This document shows positions 32,943 to 44,358 of a stretch of DNA of 64,000 nt, one piece after another (the stretch's first letter is position 1; each line of letters opens with the position of its first letter). Below the pieces are notes generated by a model. It worked only from the letters and a program-made list of their open reading frames with translations, was not told where the DNA came from and did no database searches. Both the position numbers and the translations under genes were made by a program. The stretch is from NCBI RefSeq assembly GCF_002786295.1, contig NZ_PGTC01000009.1:496001-560000 (forward strand). The letters are read 5' to 3'. This DNA is from Pseudooceanicola marinus (GTDB lineage Bacteria > Pseudomonadota > Alphaproteobacteria > Rhodobacterales > Rhodobacteraceae).

Positions 32943-35872
32943 GGCTTTCCACCGGCGGGCAGATCGACCGCTCGCGCCCGCTCGACTTCCGCTTCGACGG
33001 CGTGGCCTACTCCGGCTACCACGGCGATACCCTGGCCTCGGCCCTGATGGCGAACGGGCTGAAGGTCGTGGGGCGCAGTTTCAAGTACCACCGCCCGCGC
33101 GGCATCTTCAGCGCCGGCAGCGAGGAACCGAACGCCCTGGTGATCCTGGGCGCAGGGGCGCGGGCTGAACCCAACGTGCGCGCCACCATGCAGGAGCTGT
33201 TTGCCGGCCTTGAGGCGCGCAGCCAGAACCGCTGGCCCTCGCTGGACTGGGACGTGATGGAGGTGAACGACCTTGTCGCCGACTTCCTCGGCGCGGGGTT
33301 TTACTACAAGACCTTCATGTGGCCGAAGGCCTTCTGGGAAAAGCTGTATGAGCCGGTGATCCGTCGCGCCGCCGGACTGGGCGCCCTGTCGGGGCAGGCC
33401 GACCCGGATGCCAACGAAAAGGCCTTCGCTCATTGCGACCTGCTGGTGATCGGCGCGGGGCCCGCCGGTCTGATGGCCGCTTTGCAGGCAGGCGAGGCCG
33501 GGGTCGACGTGATCCTGTGTGACGAGGACCGAACCCCGGGCGGCAGCCTTCTGTCCTCCACCGAGGACGTGGACGGCATGGCCGCGCCCGACTGGGCCGC
33601 CGAGGCCGTGGCGCGGCTGGAGGCGATGCCCAACGTGCGGATCATGACCCGGACCACCGTCACCGGCGTCTATGACGGCGGCACCTATGGCGCGCTGGAA
33701 CGGGTGGGTCGGCACCTGCAACACCGTCCCGGACCACTGCCTGTAGATTGCTTCTGGCGGATCGTGGCGAAACGCGCCGTGCTGGCCGCCGGGGCGCTGG
33801 AGCGTCCGGTGGCCTTCCAGGACAACGACCGGCCCGGCGTCATGCTGTCCAGCGCCTTGCGGGCCTACGTGAACCGCTATGCCGTGGCGCCGGGCAGTTC
33901 GGTCACCGTCTTCGGCAACAACGACGACGCGCATCGCACCGCCCGCGACCTGCTGGCCGCAGGCGTTCATGTGGCCGGCCTGATCGACGCGCGGCACGAG
34001 GCGACGACGGACCTCGACCTGCCGTTCTACCCCGGTGCCGTGGTCAGCCGCGTGACCGGGCGCATGGGGCTGGAAACGGTGTCGCTGCGCACCCACAAGG
34101 GCGAGGTGAAGCTGCAAAGCGACTGCCTGGCGGTCTCCGGCGGCTGGAACCCCTCGCTGCACCTGACCTGTCACCTGAACGGGCGACCGGTTTGGGACGA
34201 GGGCATCGCCTCCTTCCTGCCCGCGCCCGAAGGCATGCCGGGGCTGATCCCGGCGGGCGGCGCGGCTGGGCACTTCCCGACCTGGGAGGCGCTGGAGTCG
34301 GGCCGCGCAGCGGCCGCCCGCGCGCTGGAGGAAATGGGCCATGCAGTGCCCCACCAGAAGGTGCCGGAGGCCGAGGGCGCGCCCTACAGCGTGAAGGCCC
34401 TGTGGCATGTCCCCGGCAAGGGTCGCGCCTGGCTGGACCTGGCCAATGACGTGACGGTCAAGGATGTGCGCACGGCGGCCTCCGAGAACTTCCGCTCGGT
34501 CGAGCATATGAAGCGTTACACCACGCAGGGGATGGCGCCGGACCAGGGCAAGACCTCGAACCTGTCGGCCATGGCGGTGCTGGGCGACGCGACGGGCCGC
34601 GACGTGGCCCAGACCGGCATTACCACCTATCGCCCGCCTTACGTGCCGGTGCCAATCGCCGCCATGGGCGCGGGGGGCAAGGGCAGGGGATTTGCCCCGG
34701 AACGGCTGACCACCAGCCATGGCCGCAGTCTGGCGATGAACGCGCCGATGATCGAGGCGGGCCTGTGGTATCGTCCCAGCTATTTCCCCCGCGCGGGCGA
34801 AAAGACCTGGCGCCAGAGCTGCGACCGCGAGGTGAGCATGGTGCGCCAGTCGGTGGGCATCGCCGATGTGTCGACCCTGGGCAAGATCGACATCCAGGGG
34901 CGCGACGCGGGTGCCTTCCTCGACTTCGTCTATGCCAACACCTTCTCCACGCTGAAGGAGGGGCGGGTGCGCTATGGCCTGATGCTGCGCGAGGATGGGC
35001 ATGTGATGGACGATGGCACCACCGCGCGCCTCGGCCCGCAGCATTACCTGATGACCACCACCACCGCGGCGGCGGGCGAGGTGATGGGCCACCTGGAATT
35101 CGCCGCCCAGGTGCTGCGCCCCGACTGGGACGTGCGCCTGATCTCGGTGACCGAACAATGGGCGCAGTTCGCCGTTGCCGGGCCGCAGTCCCGCGCCTTG
35201 CTGGAGGAGGTGCTGGGCCGCGATCTGGGGTCCGACGTGCTGCCCTTCATGGGCTGGATGCCGGTCACCATCGGCGATGTCGGGGGACGGCTCTTCCGCA
35301 TCTCCTTCTCCGGTGAACTGGCCTATGAGCTTGCGTTGCCTGCGCGCTACGGCGAAAGCCTGTTCACCCAGCTGGTCAAACGGGCCGAGGCGCGGGGTGG
35401 CGGCGCCTACGGGATGGAGGCGCTGAACGTGCTGCGGATCGAGAAGGGGCTGCTGACCCATGCCGAGCTGCACGGGCGCACCACGGCCTTCGACCTGGGG
35501 CTGGATCGGATGATGTCGCGCAAGAAGGCCTTCATCGGCCAGGCGGGGGCGTCGCGTCCCGGGCTGTTGGCCGAGGACCGCGAACGGCTGGTCGGCCTGC
35601 GCCCTGTCGGCGCGGTGCAGATGATCCCGGCCGGCGCTTTCCTCTTCAACGAAGGCGACGAGGCGGTGCGCGAGAGCGCCCAGGGCTATGTCACCTCCAC
35701 CGCCTTTTCGCCGACCCTGGGGCATACCGTGGCGCTCGGCTTCCTGAAATCCGGCCCCGACCGGATCGGAGAGCGGATCCGCATGGTGGATCACCTGCGC
35801 GGCGTCGTGACGCTCTGCGAGGTTTGTGAGCCCTGTTTCCTGGACCCGGAAGGGGAGAGACCCCGTGCCTGA
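32939..35872 (+). CDS. soxA: Sarcosine oxidase, alpha subunit
   Basis: A 977-residue subunit with an N-terminal ferredoxin-like domain lacking Fe-S cysteines (DGVAYSGYHGDTLASALMANG), an NAD-binding domain (DLLVIGAGPAGLMAALQAGEAG) and a C-terminal aminomethyltransferase-like folate domain (GIADVSTLGKIDIQGRDA onward). This matches heterotetrameric SoxA in order and length. The 5,10-methylene-THF it produces feeds one-carbon metabolism. Confidence 0.96.
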   Translation: MRLSTGGQIDRSRPLDFRFDGVAYSGYHGDTLASALMANGLKVVGRSFKYHRPRGIFSAGSEEPNALVILGAGARAEPNVRATMQELFAGLEARSQNRWPSLDWDVMEVNDLVADFLGAGFYYKTFMWPKAFWEKLYEPVIRRAAGLGALSGQADPDANEKAFAHCDLLVIGAGPAGLMAALQAGEAGVDVILCDEDRTPGGSLLSSTEDVDGMAAPDWAAEAVARLEAMPNVRIMTRTTVTGVYDGGTYGALERVGRHLQHRPGPLPVDCFWRIVAKRAVLAAGALERPVAFQDNDRPGVMLSSALRAYVNRYAVAPGSSVTVFGNNDDAHRTARDLLAAGVHVAGLIDARHEATTDLDLPFYPGAVVSRVTGRMGLETVSLRTHKGEVKLQSDCLAVSGGWNPSLHLTCHLNGRPVWDEGIASFLPAPEGMPGLIPAGGAAGHFPTWEALESGRAAAARALEEMGHAVPHQKVPEAEGAPYSVKALWHVPGKGRAWLDLANDVTVKDVRTAASENFRSVEHMKRYTTQGMAPDQGKTSNLSAMAVLGDATGRDVAQTGITTYRPPYVPVPIAAMGAGGKGRGFAPERLTTSHGRSLAMNAPMIEAGLWYRPSYFPRAGEKTWRQSCDREVSMVRQSVGIADVSTLGKIDIQGRDAGAFLDFVYANTFSTLKEGRVRYGLMLREDGHVMDDGTTARLGPQHYLMTTTTAAAGEVMGHLEFAAQVLRPDWDVRLISVTEQWAQFAVAGPQSRALLEEVLGRDLGSDVLPFMGWMPVTIGDVGGRLFRISFSGELAYELALPARYGESLFTQLVKRAEARGGGAYGMEALNVLRIEKGLLTHAELHGRTTAFDLGLDRMMSRKKAFIGQAGASRPGLLAEDRERLVGLRPVGAVQMIPAGAFLFNEGDEAVRESAQGYVTSTAFSPTLGHTVALGFLKSGPDRIGERIRMVDHLRGVVTLCEVCEPCFLDPEGERPRA

Positions 35873-36419
35873 GCTGACCCTGATCGCCCAGAACGCCCTG
35901 CCGCAGGGCGTCGTGACCACCCTGGCCGGCACCCGGATCGAGGTTCTGCCGATGCGCCGCCTGACGGCGCTGATGCCCGGCCCCGATGCGGGGCCCCTGG
36001 CCGAGGCGCTGATGGCGCAGCATGGGCTGGGCCTGCCCGCGCCCGGCGCGGTCGAACATGCGGAGCAGGCCGAATGCCTGTGGTTCGGCATGGGGCAGTA
36101 CCTGCTGGTCGGCCCGGCCCCCGCGCCCGGCCTGGCGGAGGCCGCCACCCTGACGGATCAGTCTGACGCCTGGGCCACGGTCCTGCTGGAGGGGCCGGCG
36201 GCGCGCGACGTGCTGGCGCGGCTCTGCCCGCTGGACCTGCGCGCGCGGGCCTTCGCGCCAGGAGCCACCGCCCGGACAGAGCTGGCCCACATGGCCGCCT
36301 CGGTCACCCGCACCGGCCCGGATGGCTTCCGTGTGATGGTCTTCCGCTCCATGGCGGAAACGCTGCTGCATGAGCTGCGCGCGGCGCTGGAGGCGGTCGC
36401 GGCACGCGGCATGGTCTGA
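35865..36419 (+). CDS. soxG: Sarcosine oxidase, gamma subunit
   Basis: A 184-residue subunit that completes the enzyme. It has the late block DQSDAWATVLLEGPAARDVLARLCPLDLRARAF typical of SoxG, followed by RTELAHMAASVTRTGPDGFRVMVFRS. The GTG start at 35865 overlaps the soxA end by 8 bases and has AGGGGAGAG before it. Codon 1 is GTG; the frame is open upstream to 35826. Confidence 0.92.
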   Translation: MPELTLIAQNALPQGVVTTLAGTRIEVLPMRRLTALMPGPDAGPLAEALMAQHGLGLPAPGAVEHAEQAECLWFGMGQYLLVGPAPAPGLAEAATLTDQSDAWATVLLEGPAARDVLARLCPLDLRARAFAPGATARTELAHMAASVTRTGPDGFRVMVFRSMAETLLHELRAALEAVAARGMV

Positions 36420-36493
36420 ACAACGGGCGCGTGGCGTGGTGCTGTCCCTCGGGGCATCTGGACTCCGCCGCGCGCAGAGACGATATTCCGGCC

Positions 36494-38485
36494 ATGAAGC
36501 TGGACCCTTCTTTCCTCGACGAACTTCGCAACCGCATCTCCCTGACCCAGGTGGTCGGGCGCAAGGTGCTGTGGGACAATCGGAAATCCATTCCGTCCAA
36601 GGGGGATATGTGGGCGCCGTGCCCCTTCCACCACGAGAAGACCGCCTCCTTCCACGTCGATGACCGCAAGGGATTCTACTACTGCTTCGGCTGCCACGAA
36701 AAAGGCGACGCCATCTCCTTCGTGCGCAAGACCGAGAACGTGGAGTTCATGGAGGCGATCGAGATCCTCGCCCGCGAGGCCGGCATGCCGCTGCCCGAAC
36801 GCGATCCGCAGGCGGCGAAGAAGGCCGAGAAGCGCGCCTCGCTGACCGACGTGATGGAAGAGGCGGTGAAGTTCTTCGCGATGTCGCTGCGCGGCGGGGG
36901 CGGGCGGGATGCCTCTGCCTACCTGCCGAAACGGGGCCTGGACGAGGCCGCGCGGGGGCGCTGGAACCTCGGATTCGCGCCGGATGCCTGGCAGGGCCTG
37001 TGGGATCACCTGATTGGTAAAGGTGTGAAGCCTGACGATATCCTGGCCTGTGGCCTGGCCAAGCCGTCGAACAAGGGCGGCAAGCCCTATGACACCTTCC
37101 GCAACCGCATCATGTTCCCGATCCGCGACACCCGTGGCCGCTGCATCGCCTTCGGCGGCCGGGCCATGGATCCGAATGACAACGCGAAATACCTGAACTC
37201 GCCGGAAACTGTGCTCTTCGACAAGGGGCGCACCCTTTACAACCATGGGCCTGCGCGCGAGGCCGTGGGTAAGGGCCAGCCGCTGATCGTGGCCGAAGGC
37301 TACATGGACGTGATCGCCCTGTCGGAGGCCGGGTTCGGCGGCGCGGTGGCGCCCCTGGGCACGGCGGTGACCGAGCATCAGCTGGACATGCTGTGGCGCA
37401 TCGCGCCCGAGCCGCTGATCGCGCTGGACGGCGACACGGCGGGCCTGCGGGCGGCGCGCAAGGTGATGGACCTGGCCCTGCCGAAGCTGAACGTCGGCCA
37501 TTCCGTGCGCTTCGCCCTGATGCCCGAGGGGCAGGACCCCGACGAGGTGCTGAAGGCCAAGGGGCGCGAAGGGATGCAGGCGTTGCTGGACAGCGCTCTG
37601 CCGCTGGTGGATCTGCTGTGGAGCCGCGAGACCGAGGGTAAGACCTTCGACAGTCCCGACCGTCGCGCGGCACTGGACCGCGCGCTGCGCAATGCCACCG
37701 CCCAGATCCCGGACGAAGGGTTGCGCTATCACTATGACCAGGCGCTGCGCGAGAAGACGCGGGAGCTGTTCCGCCCGGCCCGCTTCTCCGGCAAGGGCAG
37801 CGGTGGCGGTGGGTTCAGCCCGGCCCGCGGCAAGGGTGGTTTCGGCCGCAACGCGCGGTTCCAGCCGGCGGTGCCCATGCCCAGCACCAAGGCCAGCCTG
37901 TTGGCCGGACAGGACATCGACGCGACGGAATACCTGCGCGAGGCGGTGATCCTGGCCTCTCTCTGCGTCACCCCCGGGGTGGCGGATGAGTTCGAGGGGC
38001 AGCTTCTGAGAATGGATTGCCGGGATGAGACTCATGCCCGGCTCCGCGACCTGATTCTGGCCCATGCCGGTGAAGGGGCGGAAAATCTTTCCGAAAAACT
38101 GACCGAGGCGCTCGGTGCGCCGGCCCTTGACGAATTGCTCGGGCGGACCCATGTGGCCCTCTGTCCGCCGGTCCGTCACCCCGGCGACGAGGAGCAGGCC
38201 CGGATGACACTGGGCGAGGAATTCGCCAAGCTCCAGGCCGTGCGGGCGCTCAGGGACGAGGTTGAAGAGGCCACGCAGGATATTGAAACGATGGAGGACG
38301 AAGCGGTGACCTGGCGCCTGGGCGATGCTGCCCGCACCAGCCACTCGGCGCTTCGCGGCCTGCAGGAGGACACGGCCGAATACGACGTTGGAGACAATGG
38401 GGCCCCGATCAACCGGGATGAACGCAGCGCCTTGGATGCGCTGATGCAGACGATTCGCTTCGACAAGCCCCGCCGCAACGGCTGA
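36494..38485 (+). CDS. dnaG: DNA primase
   Basis: A 663-residue primase that lays RNA primers for replication. The N-terminal CHC2 zinc finger has C43, H46, C64 and C67 (APCPFHHEK, YYCFGC); the TOPRIM core has PLIVAEGYMDVIAL and LIALDGDTAGLRAA. The C-terminal helicase-binding region is divergent, as in other alphaproteobacteria. Start 36494 (MKLDPSFLDELR) matches the usual start. It precedes rpoD by 144 bases, a common bacterial pairing. Confidence 0.96.
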   Translation: MKLDPSFLDELRNRISLTQVVGRKVLWDNRKSIPSKGDMWAPCPFHHEKTASFHVDDRKGFYYCFGCHEKGDAISFVRKTENVEFMEAIEILAREAGMPLPERDPQAAKKAEKRASLTDVMEEAVKFFAMSLRGGGGRDASAYLPKRGLDEAARGRWNLGFAPDAWQGLWDHLIGKGVKPDDILACGLAKPSNKGGKPYDTFRNRIMFPIRDTRGRCIAFGGRAMDPNDNAKYLNSPETVLFDKGRTLYNHGPAREAVGKGQPLIVAEGYMDVIALSEAGFGGAVAPLGTAVTEHQLDMLWRIAPEPLIALDGDTAGLRAARKVMDLALPKLNVGHSVRFALMPEGQDPDEVLKAKGREGMQALLDSALPLVDLLWSRETEGKTFDSPDRRAALDRALRNATAQIPDEGLRYHYDQALREKTRELFRPARFSGKGSGGGGFSPARGKGGFGRNARFQPAVPMPSTKASLLAGQDIDATEYLREAVILASLCVTPGVADEFEGQLLRMDCRDETHARLRDLILAHAGEGAENLSEKLTEALGAPALDELLGRTHVALCPPVRHPGDEEQARMTLGEEFAKLQAVRALRDEVEEATQDIETMEDEAVTWRLGDAARTSHSALRGLQEDTAEYDVGDNGAPINRDERSALDALMQTIRFDKPRRNG

Positions 38486-38568
38486 ACCAGGGGCGAATCA
38501 GGTGAAATGACAGGGACCCTCAAGAAAAACAGGGTAAACGGGTGTGCGAATCGGTGAAAGCAGGTATT

Positions 38569-38587
38569 GATTCGGTTCAATCGAATC
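38569..38587. promoter_or_regulatory. Inverted repeat upstream of rpoD
   Basis: GATTCG-N7-CGAATC lies 43 bases before the rpoD start, in the only AT-richer part of the dnaG-rpoD gap. Its role is unknown; it may be part of the rpoD promoter region. Confidence 0.35.
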
Positions 38588-38629
38588 ACAGCAGCTGCAC
38601 CGCCGCATCCAGTGCGCAGGAGTACCGCC

Positions 38630-40624
<1,995 letters not shown>

Positions 40625-40650
40625 GCGCCGCACCGTGTTGCCATTCTCAG

Positions 40651-40677
40651 CCCCGCGCCGTCAGGCGCGGGGTTTTT
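40651..40677 (+). terminator. rpoD terminator
   Basis: CCCCGCGCC-GTCA-GGCGCGGGG, a perfect 9-pair stem, is followed by TTTTT, 27 bases after the rpoD stop. Confidence 0.95.
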
Positions 40678-40823
40678 CATGTCGAAACCAAGGACAGATG
40701 ATTGGGGGTGGGCGGAGTTTGGCGCGTCCATGCCAATGTGATGGAAGAACTCTGCTCATTGGTTGAGCATTTTGTTTTTGTAGGGCAGACCTGCGCTGAC
40801 AAAACACCAAGAAGGAATTTGGA

Positions 40824-41396
40824 ATGAGAAAGATTTCTTTTGCTCTGTTGGGTATTGCCCTTCTGCCCACGCTTGCGGCAACGCCTGTTGTCGCAAAATC
40901 GACCGGCGGCACCATTGCCCAGGCCCTGAGCGCCGCGTCGCGCGCGCTGGACGACGACGGGTCGTCTGAACCGGTCGACGTGCCCGAAGGGATGGTGTCT
41001 GCCGTTGATCCCGACGGTGTCGCCGCCGCGCTTCAGGCCTTGGGCTACAAGGCCGAAATGGATGTGGACGGCATCGGCGACCCGCTGATCCGCTCGGCGG
41101 CCGAGGGTGCGAACTATCGCATCTACTTCTTCGGCTGCAGCGACAACACCAATTGCGATTCCCTGATGTTTTCCGCCGGGTTCGATCTGACCGACGGTAT
41201 GGGCGTTACTGCGATCAACGACTGGAACTCCGATGCGGTCATCACCCGGGGCTACCTCGACGACGAGGATGATCCCTACCTGGAGATGTACCTGCTGACC
41301 GGGCGCGGTGATGGCATTTCCACCGAGGTTTTCGAAGCGGCCGTCGGGGAATGGAACCAGTCCCTGGCTCGCTTCCAGGACGCCATCGACTGGTAA
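40824..41396 (+). CDS. Secreted YbjN-domain-like protein
   Basis: A 190-residue protein with a Sec signal peptide (KISFALLGIALLPTLAATPVVA before KSTGG). The mature part resembles YbjN-type proteins: VDPDGVAAALQALGYKAEMDVDGIGDPLI, then YRIYFFGCSDNTNCDSLMFSAGFD, with a pair of Cys likely disulphide-bonded. YbjN proteins are involved in stress or motility phenotypes, but the role in this group is unknown. AAGAAGGAA precedes the start. It is monocistronic, between two terminators. Confidence 0.75.
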   Translation: MRKISFALLGIALLPTLAATPVVAKSTGGTIAQALSAASRALDDDGSSEPVDVPEGMVSAVDPDGVAAALQALGYKAEMDVDGIGDPLIRSAAEGANYRIYFFGCSDNTNCDSLMFSAGFDLTDGMGVTAINDWNSDAVITRGYLDDEDDPYLEMYLLTGRGDGISTEVFEAAVGEWNQSLARFQDAIDW

Positions 41397-41424
41397 TTGC
41401 GGCCCCGCGAATGATCTGAGGAGA

Positions 41425-41455
41425 GGGCGTGCCGGCAATGTCGGTGCGCCCTTTT
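41425..41455 (+). terminator. Terminator after the YbjN-like gene
   Basis: GGGCGTGCCG pairs with CGGTGCGCCC (10 pairs, two of them G-T) and TTTT follows. It stands 28 bases after the stop codon. Confidence 0.85.
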
Positions 41456-41587
41456 CCTTGGCCGCTTGTCAGGCCGGGGCAGGGGAGGTCGGCGCTGACC
41501 GGAAATCGCACGTCTACCTACAAGAAACCGTCATATCCTGCTGTTAGGCCGCGACCAAACTCGCGATCCTGCATTCCGGAGACAGAC

Positions 41588-42565
41588 ATGAAACGCGCCC
41601 TTTCGCTCGCTGCTGCCCTGACCCTGACCGCCACAGTCGCCCTGGCCGATGTCGGCGGCAAGCTGGTCCTCTACACCAGCCAGCCCAATGCCGATGCCCA
41701 GCAGACGGTCGATGCCTTCATGGCCGAATACCCCGACGTCGAGGTAGAGTGGTTCCGCGACGGTACGACCAAGGTCATGGCGAAGCTGCGGGCGGAGTTC
41801 GAGGCGGGGCAGCCGCAGCCCGACGTCCTGCTGATCGCCGACAGCGTGACCATGGAAGGCCTGAAGGCCGAGGATCGCCTGATGGCCTACCCCGAGGCCG
41901 ACACCGCCGCCTACGAGGCCGGCGTGATGGACCCGGAAGGCTACTGGTTCGCCACCAAGCTGATCACGACCGGCATCATGTACAACACCAACGCGCCGAT
42001 GGTGCCGACGTCCTACACCGACCTGCTGTCGGAGGAGGCCAAGGGCAAGCTGGCGATGCCCTCGCCGCTGACCTCGGGCGCCGCCACCATCCACATGGCC
42101 GCGCTGACCGCCAACCCCGACCTGGGCTGGGACTTCTACGAAGGTCTGGCCGATCAGGGCGCCAACCCGCAGGGCGGCAACGGCGGCACCTACAAGGCGA
42201 TCGCCGGCGGGGAGAAGCTCTATGGTTTCGTCGTTGATTTCCTGCCGATCCGTGAAGCCGTCAAGGGCGCGCCCGTGGCCTTCGTCTTCCCCGAGGAAGG
42301 TGTGTCGGCGGTCAGCGAACCGGCGGCGATCCTGTCCACCGCGCAGAACCCCGACGCGGCGAAGGCCTTCATCGACTTCGTGATCTCCGAACAGGGGCAA
42401 CTGCTGGCCGCGGACATGGGCTATCTGCCCGCGCACCCGACCGTGCCCGCGCCCGAAGGCTTCCCGGCGCGCGACCAGATCAAGCTGATGGACTTCGACC
42501 CGGCCCGCGCCCTGGCCGAGGACGATGAGAACAAGATGCGCTTCATGGATATCTTCGGCGGTTGA
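41588..42565 (+). CDS. ABC transporter substrate-binding protein, Fe(III)-type
   Basis: A 325-residue periplasmic receptor with a Sec signal (RALSLAAALTLTATVALA before DVGGK). The body VLYTSQPNADAQQTVDAFMAEYPDVEVEWFRDGTTK and the late NPDAAKAFIDFVISEQGQLLAADMGYLP are typical of FbpA/AfuA-like receptors, and it is a paralogue in type of the one at 3721. GGAGA lies ahead of the start. It pairs with the permease at 42570, but no ATPase follows. Confidence 0.87.
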   Translation: MKRALSLAAALTLTATVALADVGGKLVLYTSQPNADAQQTVDAFMAEYPDVEVEWFRDGTTKVMAKLRAEFEAGQPQPDVLLIADSVTMEGLKAEDRLMAYPEADTAAYEAGVMDPEGYWFATKLITTGIMYNTNAPMVPTSYTDLLSEEAKGKLAMPSPLTSGAATIHMAALTANPDLGWDFYEGLADQGANPQGGNGGTYKAIAGGEKLYGFVVDFLPIREAVKGAPVAFVFPEEGVSAVSEPAAILSTAQNPDAAKAFIDFVISEQGQLLAADMGYLPAHPTVPAPEGFPARDQIKLMDFDPARALAEDDENKMRFMDIFGG

Positions 42566-42569
42566 TGTC

Positions 42570-44261
42570 TTGCTGAAACGACTATCGCGCGGCGAGCCCC
42601 TGGTGCTCGCCGCGCTTTGCCTTTTCGCCCTGGGGCTGCTGGTCATGCCCCTGGGCCTGTTGTTCCGGGTGGGCCTGGCCGAGGGGGCGGGTGCGCTGCT
42701 CGACGCCCTGGGCGGGCGGTCCGTGCGCGCGGCGCTGTGGCATTCGCTGGAAAGTGCCGCGGTGTCGGGGACAGGGGCGCTGGTGATCGGCACGGTGATG
42801 GCGCTGGTCATCGGCCTGAGCGATCTGCGCGCCAAGGGGGGCTTCGTCTTCGTCCTGTTGCTGCCGATGATGATCCCGCCCCATGTGACCGCCATCGCCT
42901 GGGTGCAGGCGCTAGGGCCCGCCTCGCCGGTCCTGCAGGCGCTGCACCTGGCGCCCGAGATGGGGGCGACCCATCCGCTCTATTCCCCCGGCGGCGTCTG
43001 GCTGCTGCTGACGCTGCAACATGCGCCGCTGGTCTTCCTGGTGGTGCTGGCCGCCCTGCGCGCCCTGCCGCGCGAGATGTCGGAGGCCGCACGCATTTCC
43101 GGTGCCCGCCCCGCGCGCCTCCTCCGTCGCGTCCTGCTGCCGCTGCTGGCGCCCTCGCTGCTGGCGGCATTCGCGCTGGCCTTCGTCTCGGCGCTCGGCA
43201 ACTTCGGCATCCCGGCCCTGCTTGGGATCCCGGCGCGCTACGTCACCCTGCCGGTGCTGATCTGGCGACGCCTGTCCAGCTTCGGCCCCTCGGTGCTGCG
43301 CGACGTGGCGGTGATTTCCCTGATGCTGGCGGCGGTGGCGGTGGTGGCAATCTGGCTGCAAAGCATGCTGCAACGGCGGGCGCGGTCGCAGGTGATCGGC
43401 CCGGCCCAGGCGCCACTGCGCATCGCGCTTGGTCGCTGGCGCGCCCCGGTGACGGCCGCGATGGCGCTCTACGCTCTGGCCACATTGGTCCTGCCGCTGG
43501 CCTCGCTGCTGGCGACGGCGCTGGTGCCGACCTATGGGGTGCGCCTCAACCTCGACACCCTGACCTGGGCCAATTTCGCGGAGGTGCTGTTCCGCCAGAG
43601 CGTGACCCTGCGCGCCTTCCTCAACTCCACCCTGGCCGCCGGGCTGGCGGCGCTGGTCCTGGCGGCGCTGTCCTGCCTGCTGGCCTTCTTCCTGAACGCC
43701 CGCGCCCGCCCCCCACGCCGGATCGCAGGCGGCATCGCCACCCTGGCCGAGATCAGCTATGCGATTCCGGGGCTGGTCATCTCCATCGCCTTCATCCTGG
43801 CCTTCCTGCGGCCGCTGCCGCTGACGCAGCTATCCCTTTACAACACCCTGTGGATCATCGTGCTGGCCTATCTGACGGCCTTCTTCTCCGTCGCGCTGAA
43901 GCCGGTGGCGGCGGCCTACGGGCAGCTGGACCCGTCGCTGGACGACGCGGCACGGGTGTCGGGGGCGGGGTTCGGGCGCCGGATGGGGCGGATCTACCTG
44001 CCGCTGGTGGCCCCGGCGGCGGCCTCCGGCGCGATCCTGGTCTTCCTGACCGCCTACAATGAGGTGACGGTCTCGGCCCTGCTGTGGTCGACGGGCCATG
44101 AGACGATCGGCACCACGATCTTCAACTACGAGGATGGCGGCTATTCCGTGCTGGCCGCCGCCATGGCCAGCGTGACCGTGGCGGCGACGCTGGGCCTGAT
44201 GCTGATGCTGGATCTGGCCGGGCGCCGCCTGCCGCCGGGCGTGGTGCCCTGGCGGATGTAG
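42570..44261 (+). CDS. ABC transporter permease, fused FbpB-type
   Basis: A roughly 563-residue inner-membrane permease with two homologous halves and two EAA-type loops (SEAARISGARPARLLRRVLLP; DDAARVSGAGFGRRMGRIYLP). The start is uncertain: TTG 42570 lies 4 bases after the receptor stop, while an in-frame ATG at 42525 would overlap the receptor gene by 41 bases. The downstream neighbour is a convergent hydantoinase gene, so the cognate ATPase must be elsewhere or shared. Confidence 0.87.
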   Translation: MLKRLSRGEPLVLAALCLFALGLLVMPLGLLFRVGLAEGAGALLDALGGRSVRAALWHSLESAAVSGTGALVIGTVMALVIGLSDLRAKGGFVFVLLLPMMIPPHVTAIAWVQALGPASPVLQALHLAPEMGATHPLYSPGGVWLLLTLQHAPLVFLVVLAALRALPREMSEAARISGARPARLLRRVLLPLLAPSLLAAFALAFVSALGNFGIPALLGIPARYVTLPVLIWRRLSSFGPSVLRDVAVISLMLAAVAVVAIWLQSMLQRRARSQVIGPAQAPLRIALGRWRAPVTAAMALYALATLVLPLASLLATALVPTYGVRLNLDTLTWANFAEVLFRQSVTLRAFLNSTLAAGLAALVLAALSCLLAFFLNARARPPRRIAGGIATLAEISYAIPGLVISIAFILAFLRPLPLTQLSLYNTLWIIVLAYLTAFFSVALKPVAAAYGQLDPSLDDAARVSGAGFGRRMGRIYLPLVAPAAASGAILVFLTAYNEVTVSALLWSTGHETIGTTIFNYEDGGYSVLAAAMASVTVAATLGLMLMLDLAGRRLPPGVVPWRM

Positions 44262-44277
44262 GGGCGGCGGGGACGGG

Positions 44278-44310
44278 CCGGGGGCCAGCCCCCGGACCCC
44301 CGGAGTATTT
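44278..44310. repeat. GC hairpin with GAGTATTT tail
   Basis: CCGGGGGC-CA-GCCCCCGG is followed by ACCCCCGGAGTATTT. It lies between the convergent permease and hyuB genes and resembles the element after the amidase (19516-19570) and the GAGTATTTTTGG at 51407-51418. Probably a dispersed intergenic repeat acting at transcript ends. Confidence 0.55.
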
Positions 44311-44358
44311 CCCGCTGTCGGATAAGGGCGGGGCGGGCCCTATGGTTGGCCCGGTGCC

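Noticed and set aside
32795-36148. Minus-strand frame of 1117 codons opposite soxA
   Set aside because: Composition is that of an antisense shadow (His, Gln, Arg, Gly), and soxA on the plus strand is unmistakable.
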